The notes under the pieces: generated by a model
Databases searched by the model: none
What the model was told of the DNA's origin: nothing
Seen by the model: the letters and a program-made list of their open reading frames with translations, nothing else
Part shown: piece by piece, positions 15,521 to 23,249 of the stretch
Layout: every line of letters starts with the position of its first letter
How positions within the stretch are numbered: the stretch's first letter is position 1
NCBI GenBank assembly: GCA_016919605.1
Contig: JACXTQ010000077.1
Location: 1-24,876 of the forward strand
Reading direction: 5' to 3'
Length of the DNA stretch: 24,876 bases
Origin: Methylovulum sp.
GTDB lineage: Bacteria > Pseudomonadota > Gammaproteobacteria > Methylococcales > Methylomonadaceae
Made by a program: the position numbers and the translations under genes

Positions 15521-16546
15521 ATGACTAAATTGACTGTACAAGCCCTGCAATGGACGGGCGACGCTTTAAAAGTATTGGACCAGCGGCAACTGCCGGAAAC
15601 TATCGCTTACGATGTCTATGACGATGCAGCAGGGGTGCATGATGCCATTGCCACCATGCGGGTGCGGGGTGCGCCCGCCATCGGCATTGCGGCGGCTTAT
15701 GGCGTGGTGTTGTCGGCCTATCGGCATTACCGTGCCAGCCCTACGCAATGGCGGGAAAAGGTGGCGACGGATATGGCGATGCTGGCGCAATCTCGCCCTA
15801 CCGCCGTTAACTTGTTTACGGCCTTGGCCACCATGAAAACCGCGCTGGAGCAAGCCGATGAGCAACCATTAGTCGCCTTATTGGCGTGTGCGCAAGGCAT
15901 TCATGCTGATGATGTGGCCGCCAACCACCGCATGGGGGAACTTGGCGCGGACATAATCGGTCATGCTCAAGGTATCTTGACCCATTGCAATACCGGGGCG
16001 TTGGCGACAGGCGGTTACGGTACGGCCTTGGGGGTGATCCGCAGCGTCCGGCAACGCCAAGATGTGGCGGTTTTTGCCGGCGAAACCCGCCCTTGGTTGC
16101 AAGGGGCGCGGTTAACGGTGTGGGAATTGTCGCAAGAAGGCATTCCAGTGACGCTGATCGCCGATTCGGCGGCGGCTTGGCTGATGAAATCGGGCGCGAT
16201 TGATTGGGTGATTGTCGGCGCCGACCGCATCGCCGCCAATGGCGACACGGCGAACAAAATCGGCACTTACGCGCTGGCGGTGCTGGCACGGCACCATCAG
16301 GTAAAGCTGATGGTGGTCGCGCCCACCACCACCATAGATTGGAGCATCCCGTCAGGTGACGGCATTGAAATTGAACAACGCCATGCCCAAGAATTGTTGC
16401 CCGCCTGTTACCATACGCCAGACTCGCTGGTCAGTGCTTGGAATCCGGTTTTTGACGTGACTCCGGCGGCGTTGATTAGCGCTATTGTGACTGAACGTGG
16501 CGTGGTGATGATGCCATCTGCCGAAACTATGGAAAATTTACGATGA
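15521..16546 (+). CDS. mtnA: S-methyl-5-thioribose-1-phosphate isomerase
   Basis: Isomerises methylthioribose 1-phosphate to methylthioribulose 1-phosphate in the methionine salvage pathway. From ATG 15521 the product is 341 residues, close to the usual 345-350. Visible family motifs are the substrate loop RGAPAIG (49-55), the catalytic Cys in THCNTGALAT (C156) and the catalytic Asp in VGADRIAANGDTANKIGT (D235). An in-frame ATG at 15434 would add 29 unconserved residues. Neither start has a clear Shine-Dalgarno. The homologous eIF2B-alpha family is excluded by the THCNTG and GADRIA signatures. The stop overlaps the start of the next gene (ATGA). No other salvage gene lies in the window. Confidence 0.95.
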   Translation: MTKLTVQALQWTGDALKVLDQRQLPETIAYDVYDDAAGVHDAIATMRVRGAPAIGIAAAYGVVLSAYRHYRASPTQWREKVATDMAMLAQSRPTAVNLFTALATMKTALEQADEQPLVALLACAQGIHADDVAANHRMGELGADIIGHAQGILTHCNTGALATGGYGTALGVIRSVRQRQDVAVFAGETRPWLQGARLTVWELSQEGIPVTLIADSAAAWLMKSGAIDWVIVGADRIAANGDTANKIGTYALAVLARHHQVKLMVVAPTTTIDWSIPSGDGIEIEQRHAQELLPACYHTPDSLVSAWNPVFDVTPAALISAIVTERGVVMMPSAETMENLR

Positions 16547-17265
16547 TAGTGGCTAAAAAAATCAACAACCCTCTGGTGGCTGTCGGCTATTTTTTTAAAG
16601 GCTTAGGGCTGTTGATGCACCCCGAATTGCGGGCCTTTTTGTTAATGCCCTTGCTGATTAATTTAGGGGTTTACGCCGTGGCGTTGGCACTGGGTTATCA
16701 CTACATCAATAGCCTCATACACCAGTTCATACCCGCTTGGCTCAGTTGGTTGGATTGGGTGTTATGGCCGTTGTTTTTCATTTGTTTTTTTATCGCCGGA
16801 TTTTTCACTTTTACGGTCATGGCCAATATTTTGGCGGCACCTTTTTACGGTAAACTGGCGGCAAAAACCTTAGCCTTGGTGAGCGGCGGCGATACCGTCA
16901 TGGCCGAGCAACCCATAGCCAAAGTGATGGCGGCGGAATTGCAACGGGTCTTATATCTTGGTACCCGCGCCCTGCCCTTGCTGGTGCTGTTTATGATCCC
17001 TGGCCTTAATATTGTCGCGCCATTTTTATGGGCGTTGTTTGGCGCATGGGGCATGGCCCTGGAATATCTGGCCTTTCCGCTGGAAAACGCAGGCGTGTTG
17101 TTCCCTGAGCAAAAACAATTGGCCAAAGACATGCGTTTGGGCGCCTTGAGCTTTGGCGGCATCACCATGATGGGCTTGACCTTACCCGTGGTGAACATTT
17201 TGATCGCACCCGCTGCGGTCATTGGCGCGACGCTTTATGTCAAAGCGGTGCAGGAAAACGGATAG
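16543..17265 (+). CDS. cysZ: CysZ-like sulfate permease / EI24-domain membrane protein
   Basis: A 240-residue inner-membrane protein of the EI24/CysZ family; E. coli CysZ (253 residues) mediates sulfate uptake for cysteine synthesis. Hydrophobic segments are at about 25-50, 65-95, 140-175 and 205-230. Diagnostic stretches include LLMPLLINLGVY, NILAAPFYGKLA (E. coli has a similar IAAPFNGLLA), MIPGLNIVAPFLWALFGAW and LEYLAFPLENAG. It starts within the mtnA stop (ATGA overlap), so it is translationally coupled to mtnA. Both deal with sulfur compounds, which makes the pairing sensible, though CysZ function itself is inferred from sequence only. Confidence 0.88.
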   Translation: MIVAKKINNPLVAVGYFFKGLGLLMHPELRAFLLMPLLINLGVYAVALALGYHYINSLIHQFIPAWLSWLDWVLWPLFFICFFIAGFFTFTVMANILAAPFYGKLAAKTLALVSGGDTVMAEQPIAKVMAAELQRVLYLGTRALPLLVLFMIPGLNIVAPFLWALFGAWGMALEYLAFPLENAGVLFPEQKQLAKDMRLGALSFGGITMMGLTLPVVNILIAPAAVIGATLYVKAVQENG

Positions 17266-17330
17266 GGTAAATTGATTTGGCCGATAGTAGGGGTATATTG
17301 GCCTAAGAGGCCGACGCTGTTAACGCCCTC

Positions 17331-17819
17331 ATGACCCTTTTCCCGTTAACCACCTCAAAACACTTAATAACGGCACTAAAACTGGTGCATGGTTTGGCTT
17401 TGTGCGCCAGTTTTAGTAATGGCTTGCCGATAATGGTGCAGATTTTGCTGGCAATGGCCTTAGTGGCCCATTATCGCTGGGTGCTGGCACGTTGCCAACT
17501 CAGTGGGCAAACGCTTAGATATAGTAAGGCGTTAGGCTGGGAAATAGCCCATGTACAGGATTGGATGGCGGTGCGGATTCTGCCGGATACGGTAATAACC
17601 ACTTTTGCATTATTTTTGCATATTGAAATTCAGGACAGCCATACCCATATCAGCCATTCAAGTATGTTTGGCCGAATCAAGCCCCACAACAGACAAACGT
17701 TGCTGATAGCGCCCGATAGCTTCTTAAGCCTGGGCACTTATCGCATTCTGGTGGTCAAATTGAAAACCTCATATAAAATTAAAAGCAAGTCATCGAATCT
17801 ATTGGTAAAATCTGGTTAA
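17331..17819 (+). CDS. YgfX-like inner-membrane protein, putative
   Basis: 162 residues. Two short hydrophobic helices near the N-terminus (about 15-48, LVHGLALCASF and PIMVQILLAMALVAHY) are followed by a soluble beta-rich part, with TLLIAPDSFLSLGTYRILVVKLK near the end. This layout and the APDS...YR.L pattern resemble YgfX/CptA family proteins, partners of SdhE. sdhE is not adjacent, and the match is weak. The ATG at 17331 has no clear Shine-Dalgarno; a GGCC-5-GGCC palindrome lies 20-30 bases upstream. The last 20 residues are Ser/Lys-rich. Expression and function are uncertain. Confidence 0.6.
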   Translation: MTLFPLTTSKHLITALKLVHGLALCASFSNGLPIMVQILLAMALVAHYRWVLARCQLSGQTLRYSKALGWEIAHVQDWMAVRILPDTVITTFALFLHIEIQDSHTHISHSSMFGRIKPHNRQTLLIAPDSFLSLGTYRILVVKLKTSYKIKSKSSNLLVKSG

Positions 17820-17821
17820 TG

Positions 17822-17842
17822 GGCAAAGCAATGCGCTTTGCC
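17822..17842 (+). terminator. Hairpin after the YgfX-like gene, probable terminator
   Basis: GGCAAAGC (17822-17829) pairs perfectly with GCTTTGCC (17835-17842) around a 5-base loop, immediately after the stop codon at 17817-17819. The downstream sequence is T-rich but interrupted. It would insulate hfq from upstream transcription. Confidence 0.5.
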
Positions 17843-17919
17843 TGCCAGATTATGATTTGTATTGACTGATAATTGCAGTTATCTTAACCAGCATTTCTAT
17901 AAAAATAAGGAGAAATCGG

Positions 17920-18162
17920 ATGTCAAAAGGCCAAAATTTGCAGGACAATTTTTTAAACACACTCAGAAAAGAACATACCCCCGTATCCATTTTTCTGGTC
18001 AACGGCATTAAGCTGCAAGGAAAAGTCGATTCTTTTGACCAGTATGTGATTATGCTGAAAAACACCGTTAGCCAAATGGTCTATAAACACGCCATTTCCA
18101 CGATAGTCCCCAGCAAAGCGGTCAAAATGAGCCGTGAAGGCGACGAATCAAGTGATGAATAA
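17920..18162 (+). CDS. hfq: RNA chaperone Hfq
   Basis: Hexameric Sm-like chaperone that pairs sRNAs with mRNAs. At 80 residues it is a compact Hfq. It shows the N-terminal SKGQNLQDNFLNTLRKEHTPV, Sm1 (VSIFLVNGIKLQGKVDSFD, about 22-40) and Sm2 (YKHAISTIVPS, with the conserved YKHA), then a short acidic tail ending ESSDE instead of the long enterobacterial tail. ATG 17920 has an excellent AAGGAG seven bases upstream. It heads the conserved cluster hfq-hflX-hflK-hflC. A TTGACT at 17862-17867 might be a -35, but no matching -10 is clear. Confidence 0.98.
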   Translation: MSKGQNLQDNFLNTLRKEHTPVSIFLVNGIKLQGKVDSFDQYVIMLKNTVSQMVYKHAISTIVPSKAVKMSREGDESSDE

Positions 18163-18227
18163 GCCTCTGATGGTTTTTTGCCGGCATAGCCATTCCCCCT
18201 CCCCTGACTGCTTTAATGAGGCACTAA

Positions 18228-19490
18228 TTGTTTGACCGCCCCGATTCGGGTGAACGGGCCATCCTTGTTCACCTGACCTTTCATCATGGACAGGAAGATC
18301 TTGCAGAACTAAAAGAGTTGGCCAAATCTGCCGGAACTGATCCTGTCTATGTCGTCACAGGCAGCCGTAAACGTCCCGATGCCAAATATTTTATGGGTAC
18401 GGGCAAGCTTGAAGAGCTAAAAACCGCCGTCCAAGACTATGCCGCTGATGTCGTGTTAGTCAATCACCCGCTATCGCCCAGCCAAGAACGTAACCTGGAA
18501 GGTTTTCTAGGGGTGCGGGTGGTCGATAGGAACGGCCTAATCTTGGATATTTTTGCCCAGCGGGCGCAATCGTTTGAAGGCAAATTGCAAGTCGAACTGG
18601 CGCAGCTTAAGCATCTGTCCACCCGCTTGGTGCGTGGCTGGACACACTTGGAGCGGCAAAAAGGTGGTATCGGCTTAAGAGGCCCTGGCGAAACCCAGTT
18701 GGAAACTGACCGTAGGTTGCTGGCGGCGCGTATCAAACAAATTCAGCAACGCCTGGATAAGGTCGAGAAACAACGCCATCAGGGCCGCAGCCAGCGCAAA
18801 AAAGCCGAAATTCCCACCGTATCCCTAGTCGGCTATACCAATGCCGGTAAATCAACGCTGTTCAACCAATTGACCGGCGCGGGCATTTATGCCGCCGACC
18901 AGTTGTTTGCCACCCTAGACCCGACCTTGCGCAGTGTGCAGTTGGCCAACAACAGCGAAATTGTCTTGGCGGACACTGTAGGGTTCATCCGCCATCTGCC
19001 GCATGAGCTGGTCGCCGCGTTTAAATCGACCTTGCAAGAGGCTAGCGAGGCGGAACTGTTGCTGCACGTCATTGATGCCCACAGCGATGACCGTGACACC
19101 ATCATTGATCAGGTCAACGTGGTGCTGGCTGACATTAACGCCGACACCGTCAGGCAAATTGAAGTGTTCAATAAAATTGACCTGCTTGATGGCATAAGCC
19201 CCCATATTGACCGGGATGATGCCGGCAATCCCGTGCGGGTTTGGCTATCGGCGGAAACTGGCGTAGGGCTTGAGCTGTTGGTGCAAGTCTTGGTTGAGTT
19301 GTTTGCCAGCAGTAAAGTGACCCGGCGTTGCTTTTTGACCCCACAACAAGCCAATATCCGGGCAAAATTATTTTCTTGCGCAAAAATAATTGCCGAGGAT
19401 ATTGATGAGCTAGGTGCCAGCGAATTGCTCATTCAAATAGATGTCAAACACTTAGGCTTGTTGAAGGACGTAAAGACACAAGACGGATAG
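18228..19490 (+). CDS. hflX: GTPase HflX
   Basis: Ribosome-associated GTPase that splits stalled 70S ribosomes and 100S dimers under stress. The start is TTG 18228, with GAGG six bases upstream; it gives MFDRPDSGERAILVHL, which aligns with the E. coli start, and no in-frame ATG does so. The 420-residue protein has the N-terminal HflX domain (1-110), the signature GPGETQLE (152-159), a charged coiled coil (about 160-192), and the G domain with G1 GYTNAGKS (202-209), G3 DTVGF (249-253) and G4 NKID (315-318). It lies 65 bp after hfq. A terminator-like hairpin follows. Confidence 0.97.
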   Translation: MFDRPDSGERAILVHLTFHHGQEDLAELKELAKSAGTDPVYVVTGSRKRPDAKYFMGTGKLEELKTAVQDYAADVVLVNHPLSPSQERNLEGFLGVRVVDRNGLILDIFAQRAQSFEGKLQVELAQLKHLSTRLVRGWTHLERQKGGIGLRGPGETQLETDRRLLAARIKQIQQRLDKVEKQRHQGRSQRKKAEIPTVSLVGYTNAGKSTLFNQLTGAGIYAADQLFATLDPTLRSVQLANNSEIVLADTVGFIRHLPHELVAAFKSTLQEASEAELLLHVIDAHSDDRDTIIDQVNVVLADINADTVRQIEVFNKIDLLDGISPHIDRDDAGNPVRVWLSAETGVGLELLVQVLVELFASSKVTRRCFLTPQQANIRAKLFSCAKIIAEDIDELGASELLIQIDVKHLGLLKDVKTQDG

Positions 19491-19518
19491 CCCTAAAACG
19501 ACCACCGCCGGTTGCCTG

Positions 19519-19541
19519 ACCCGCCTGCGGGTATTTTCGCC
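19519..19541 (+). terminator. Probable terminator after hflX
   Basis: ACCCG (19519-19523) and CGGGT (19528-19532) form a 5-bp GC-rich stem with a 4-base loop, followed by ATTTTCGCCTTTT. The stem is short but the T-rich tail is suitable. It suggests hflX transcripts end here and that hflK-hflC start from a separate promoter. Confidence 0.5.
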
Positions 19542-19558
19542 TTTTCAGGTATTTACGC

Positions 19559-19675
19559 TAGAATAGCGGGCAAGTCTGGCTGCTTCCTGCCGGAAAGTGG
19601 CTTGCCATAAGGCCCGACATCGAACCTTGGGCGACCCGGCGTGTCCATTGTCTTATGGGCAGCGGGAAAACATTT
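19559..19675 (+). ncRNA. Candidate structured RNA upstream of hflK (unidentified)
   Basis: A -10-like TAGAAT (19559-19564) precedes a strongly self-complementary stretch. GGCAAG (19569-19574) pairs with CTTGCC (19601-19606) around an inner TTCC-TGCC-GGAA stem. CCATAAG (19605-19611) pairs perfectly with CTTATGG (19652-19658) around at least one inner stem (GCCC 19612-19615 with GGGC 19629-19632). The -35 is weak (TTCGCC at 19536). It matches no RNA class I know. It could instead be a structured hflK leader or repeat DNA, and the strand is not certain. Confidence 0.35.
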
Positions 19676-19696
19676 TCATACCGAACAGTTAACATC

Positions 19697-19766
19697 CGGC
19701 TCCCCCTTAACCATGATGCGGGTTAAGCCGTACCCTACCTCCCCTTCTTTAAGTGGGTAGTCACAC
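19697..19766. repeat. Double hairpin resembling an IS200/IS605-type transposon end
   Basis: Two hairpins follow each other. The first is CGGC (19697) with a six-base C-rich bulge, then TTAACC (19707-19712) pairing with GGTTAA (19721-19726) and GCCG (19727-19730). The second is CTACC (19735-19739) with GGTAG (19756-19760) around a C-rich then CTTTAAG loop, ending in GTAGTCACAC. The last part resembles right ends of IS200/IS605-type elements, but no transposase or TnpB gene is present, so it would be a remnant. Low-to-moderate confidence. Confidence 0.35.
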
Positions 19767-19811
19767 ACATCCTGCGGGATAAAATAAAAGTAATCCGATA
19801 TGGAGCAAAAT

Positions 19812-21056
19812 ATGTCGTGGAATGAACCTGGCGGCGATAAAAAAGACCCGTGGAGCGGGCGAGGAGACCAAAACGGGCCTCCTGACCTTGATGAAGCCAT
19901 CCGATCTTTACAAGAAAAATTAGGCAAGCTGTTTGGTGGCGGCGGTGGCGGTGGCGGTGGCGGTGGCGGCGGTTCGGTCAACGACCCAGGCCGCCCTATG
20001 GCCGGGCTGGCCGCCATTGCCGCCGGTGCGGCGGTATTTTTATGGGGCTTAAGTGGCTTTTACGTCGTTGATGAAGGTAACCACGGCGTTGAAACCCGCT
20101 TTGGCAAATATACCCTGATTACCCAATCCGGCTTGCATTGGCATATCCCCGCCCCCATCGAACAAGTCAATATCGTTAACGTCAAACAACAGCGCTTTAT
20201 TGAAGTCGGCTACCGGAGCGCGGGCAGCGAACAGGCCAGCGGCTCGGTACCAAAAGAAGCCCTGATGCTGACCAAAGACGAGAACTATGTCGATGTACGT
20301 CTAGCGGTACAATACCAAGTCAAGGATGCTAAAGATTTTATCTTTAATGTCGTCAATCCGTCAGCCACCTTGAAACAAGTCACCGAAAGCGCCCAGCGCG
20401 GCGTGATCGGCGGCAGTACGATGGATTTTGTCCTGACCGAAGGCCGTAGCGAAATTGTCACCCAAATCAAAAAGGAGATTCAAGATGTCATGGATCAGTA
20501 CAAATCCGGCATCCAGATAACCAGCGTCAACCTGCAAGATGCCCAACCGCCTGAGCAAGTGCAAAACGCCTTTGCCGATGCCATTAAGGCTCGTGAGGAC
20601 GAACAACGCCTCATTAACGAAGCCGAGGCCTATTCCAACGATGTCGTGCCTAAGGCACGCGGTGCGGCGGCCAGAAAGTTGCAGGAAGCCGAAGGTTATA
20701 AAGAGCAAGTCATCGCACAAGCGGAAGGTGAAACCAGCCGTTTCAGCAAGCTCTATGCCGAATACAGCAAAGCGCCTGACATTACCCGCAAACGCCTGTA
20801 TATCGAATCTATGGAAACGGTGTTTTCTGAAACCAATACGGTTATGGTTGACGTGAAAGGCGGCAACAATATGATCTATCTGCCGTTGGACAAAATGATG
20901 CAACATAAGCCAGTCAACCCGCCCGCCAACAGCAACCCGGTGTCAAGCGGCAATGAGCAAGCGGCTACGCCGTCACAATTGCCGGCAACGGCTATAGATG
21001 AGCACGGTGTTGATCGGGCTACCAGTCGTGGCCGTGATGTAAGGGGTCGTCAATGA
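19812..21056 (+). CDS. hflK: FtsH protease activity modulator HflK
   Basis: SPFH/band 7 protein that with HflC forms a large membrane cage around FtsH and modulates its proteolysis. The start is taken as ATG 19812 (GGAG six bases upstream), giving MSWNEPGGDKKDPW, which aligns with E. coli MAWNQPG. ATG 19800 would add four residues. The 414-residue protein has a hydrophilic Gly/Pro-rich N-terminus with 13 consecutive Gly (42-54), a TM helix (about 64-84), the SPFH domain beginning GFYVVDEGNHGVETRFG, a long Ala/Glu-rich helical part and a Pro/Ser-rich tail. It overlaps hflC by 4 bp (ATGA). Confidence 0.97.
   Translation: MSWNEPGGDKKDPWSGRGDQNGPPDLDEAIRSLQEKLGKLFGGGGGGGGGGGGGSVNDPGRPMAGLAAIAAGAAVFLWGLSGFYVVDEGNHGVETRFGKYTLITQSGLHWHIPAPIEQVNIVNVKQQRFIEVGYRSAGSEQASGSVPKEALMLTKDENYVDVRLAVQYQVKDAKDFIFNVVNPSATLKQVTESAQRGVIGGSTMDFVLTEGRSEIVTQIKKEIQDVMDQYKSGIQITSVNLQDAQPPEQVQNAFADAIKAREDEQRLINEAEAYSNDVVPKARGAAARKLQEAEGYKEQVIAQAEGETSRFSKLYAEYSKAPDITRKRLYIESMETVFSETNTVMVDVKGGNNMIYLPLDKMMQHKPVNPPANSNPVSSGNEQAATPSQLPATAIDEHGVDRATSRGRDVRGRQ
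19935..19973 (+). repeat. GGTGGC hexanucleotide tract coding 13 glycines in hflK
   Basis: Thirteen Gly codons (GGT/GGC) in a row, mostly alternating GGT-GGC, make a 39-base low-complexity tract. Unit loss or gain by slippage would change the number of glycines by two without shifting the frame, altering only the cytoplasmic linker before the TM helix. Confidence 0.9.
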
Positions 21057-21913
21057 TACAGAACAAGATAGCCGCTGGCGTGGTCGGCACGCTGCTGATC
21101 GCCGCCATGATGAGTCTGTTTACCGTCAAGGAAACCGAAAAAGCCATCAAATTCCGCTTTGGTGAAATCATCAGAAGCGATTACGAGCCGGGTCTGCACT
21201 TTAGGATGCCGCTCATCAACACCGTCAAACTGTTTGATGCGCGTATCCAGACGATGGATTCCAGGCCGGAGCGCTTTTTGACCGCCGAAAAGAAAAACGT
21301 CATCGTCGATTCGTTTGTAAAATGGCGGATAGGTGATGTCACCAAGTTTTACACCGTAGTGGCGGGTGACATTGACCAAGCTAATTTGCGCCTGGATCAA
21401 ATCATCAAGGATGCATTCCGGGGCGAATTTAGCAAGCGCAACATCAAACAACTGGTGTCCACTGACCGCAGCGCCATCCGCGAAATTTTAATTAACAATT
21501 CCAAGGCGATAGCCGCCAATTTGGGCATGGATATTATTGACGTGCAAGTTATGCGCATTGACTTGCCGGATGAAGTCAGCGCCTCGGTGTTCAGCCGTAT
21601 GGAGGCCGAACGGGAACGGGTGGCGCGTGAGTTCCGCTCCCAAGGCGCGGAAGCGGCGGAGCGCATACGCGCCGATGCCGATAGGCAACGCGTAGTCACC
21701 TTGGCCAACGCTTACCGTGATGCCGAAAAGTTGCGCGGTGAAGGCGATGCCAAAGCCGCAGAAGTCTATGCGCAAACCTATGGCCAAGACCCTGAGTTCT
21801 TTACCTTCTACCGTAGCTTGAACGCCTACAAAAAGACCTTCACCAATTCAAGTATGATGGTGCTTGATCCTGACTCTGATTTCTTCCAATATTTTAAGAA
21901 ACAGACAAAATGA
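21053..21913 (+). CDS. hflC: FtsH protease activity modulator HflC
   Basis: Second SPFH/band 7 subunit of the HflK-HflC complex. The 286-residue protein has an N-terminal TM anchor (about 5-22, GVVGTLLIAAMMSLFTV), then VKETEKAIKFRFGEIIRSDYEPGLHF, the SPFH core (about 20-190), and a charged helical part with EAERERVAREFRSQGAEAAERI. Its C-terminus, SSMMVLDPDSDFFQYFKK, is typical of HflC. It starts inside the hflK stop codon, so the two are translationally coupled at a fixed ratio. A strong terminator follows at 21953-21977. The proteins face the periplasm in E. coli. Confidence 0.97.
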   Translation: MIQNKIAAGVVGTLLIAAMMSLFTVKETEKAIKFRFGEIIRSDYEPGLHFRMPLINTVKLFDARIQTMDSRPERFLTAEKKNVIVDSFVKWRIGDVTKFYTVVAGDIDQANLRLDQIIKDAFRGEFSKRNIKQLVSTDRSAIREILINNSKAIAANLGMDIIDVQVMRIDLPDEVSASVFSRMEAERERVAREFRSQGAEAAERIRADADRQRVVTLANAYRDAEKLRGEGDAKAAEVYAQTYGQDPEFFTFYRSLNAYKKTFTNSSMMVLDPDSDFFQYFKKQTK

Positions 21914-21952
21914 AGTAAGCTATCTATCTTACAGATTTATCAAAACACCAAG

Positions 21953-21982
21953 ACGCTCCGCCTAGGCGGGGCGTTTTGTTTG
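21953..21982 (+). terminator. Rho-independent terminator after hflC
   Basis: ACGCTCCGCC (21953-21962) and GGCGGGGCGT (21965-21974) form a 10-bp GC-rich stem followed by TTTGTTTG. The one non-canonical position is T/G on the plus strand (allowed as U-G) but A/C on minus, so the hairpin works as a plus-strand transcript. It lies 40 bases after hflC and 20-odd bases before hisZ. Confidence 0.85.
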
Positions 21983-21999
21983 AGTGGGACTTAAAAAAC

Positions 22000-23202
22000 A
22001 TGCAACAAAAAAACTCGTGGCTTTTGCCCGAAGGCATTGAAGAAACCTTGCCGCCCGAAGCCCGGCATCTGGAAGCTTTGCGCAACAAGCTCCTGGATAG
22101 CTTTGCCTGCTGGGGTTACAACTTGGTCATACCGCCCTTTATCGATTTTCTGGACTCTTTGTTAATCGGTTCCGGCCATGATTTGGATTTGCAAACCTTT
22201 AAGCTGACTGACCAAATCAGCGGCGAAATGCTCGGTATCCGTGCCGACATGACCCCGCAGGTTGCCAGGATAGATGCCCACAACCTTAAACAAGCGTGGC
22301 CGACCCGGCTGTGTTATGCGGGCACAGTGCTGCATACGCGTGGCGACCCGCTGGAAAAAACCCGCAGCCCCATGCAAATCGGCGCGGAGCTGTACGGACA
22401 CGCCGGTAAGGAAAGCGATTTTGAAGTGATTTGCCTGATGTTGGAAATGCTGGCTATCACCGGCCTGCAAGATGTGCATCTGGATTTGGGCTATGTCGGC
22501 ATTTATCGCACCTTGGCCGAACAAGCGGGCTTATCCCACGCACAAGAAAGCGAATTGTTCGACATTTTGCAGCGCAAAGCCAAACCCGAATTGGCCGAAC
22601 TGATGGACGGCTACGCCATCGACAGCGATCTTAAACAGATATTTTTGGCCTTGCCGGAGCTGAACGGCGGCTCGGTTGTGCTGGACAAAGCGCGGGCGGT
22701 CTTAGCCCCCGCCAATGCCGCCGTCAACCAAGCCTTGGCCGATTTGACTGCGATTGCCGAGCAATTGTCGCTACGCTTCCCGAACCTGGCGATTAGCTTC
22801 GATTTGGCGGAACTGCGCGGCTACCATTACCATACCGGCATTGTTTTCGCGGCCTTTGTCCCTGGTGTGGGCCGAGAAATCGCCCGTGGCGGACGCTATG
22901 ACAACATCGGCAAAATTTTTGGCCGGGCGCGGCCGGCAACCGGTTTCAGCGCCGACTTAAAATTATTGTCGGCACTGAGTAAACAAAGTTTCCAATGCAC
23001 GCCTCGCGAATTGATTTTTGCCCCCTGCGTTGACGATGCCGAACTGGCCGTCACCATCAGGGACTTACGCGCCCAACAACGGCCCGTCATCCAACAACTG
23101 CCTGGGCAAACAGGTGGTGCAGCCGAATACGGCTGCACCGCGATTTTAGAACAAGAACAGCAACATTGGGTTGTTAAACCTTTAAATTCGGCAACGGCCT
23201 AA
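22000..23202 (+). CDS. hisZ: ATP phosphoribosyltransferase regulatory subunit HisZ
   Basis: Catalytically inactive HisRS paralogue that partners a short HisG to form the first enzyme of histidine synthesis and its feedback control. From ATG 22000 the protein is 400 residues, beginning MQQKNSWLLPEGIEETLPPEA. A TTG at 21976 would add eight residues but lies inside the hflC terminator tail and is rejected. The class II synthetase-like core shows GEMLGIRADMTPQVARIDA and TRLCYAGTVLHT (motif 2-like), then ELRGYHYHTGIVFAAFVPGVG and EIARGGRYDNIGKIFGRARPATGFS. It lacks the C-terminal anticodon-binding domain of true HisRS. It sits 47 bp before purA, the common hisZ-purA order. Confidence 0.96.
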   Translation: MQQKNSWLLPEGIEETLPPEARHLEALRNKLLDSFACWGYNLVIPPFIDFLDSLLIGSGHDLDLQTFKLTDQISGEMLGIRADMTPQVARIDAHNLKQAWPTRLCYAGTVLHTRGDPLEKTRSPMQIGAELYGHAGKESDFEVICLMLEMLAITGLQDVHLDLGYVGIYRTLAEQAGLSHAQESELFDILQRKAKPELAELMDGYAIDSDLKQIFLALPELNGGSVVLDKARAVLAPANAAVNQALADLTAIAEQLSLRFPNLAISFDLAELRGYHYHTGIVFAAFVPGVGREIARGGRYDNIGKIFGRARPATGFSADLKLLSALSKQSFQCTPRELIFAPCVDDAELAVTIRDLRAQQRPVIQQLPGQTGGAAEYGCTAILEQEQQHWVVKPLNSATA

Positions 23203-23249
23203 AACCTTGCCCTACCCACTGCATCTATGCAGACGTAATTGGAGTTATC

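Noticed and set aside
15816..16289. 157-codon open frame on the minus strand inside mtnA
   Set aside because: Opposite to an intact catalytic core; Pro/Arg-rich shadow translation with no family pattern.
19569..19610. Minus-strand GGAAGCAGCC resembling the core of SRP (4.5S) RNA
   Set aside because: The tetraloop would be GGCA rather than GGAA and the 5' side of the internal loop does not carry the conserved CAGG, so the resemblance to 4.5S RNA is only a 10-base match.
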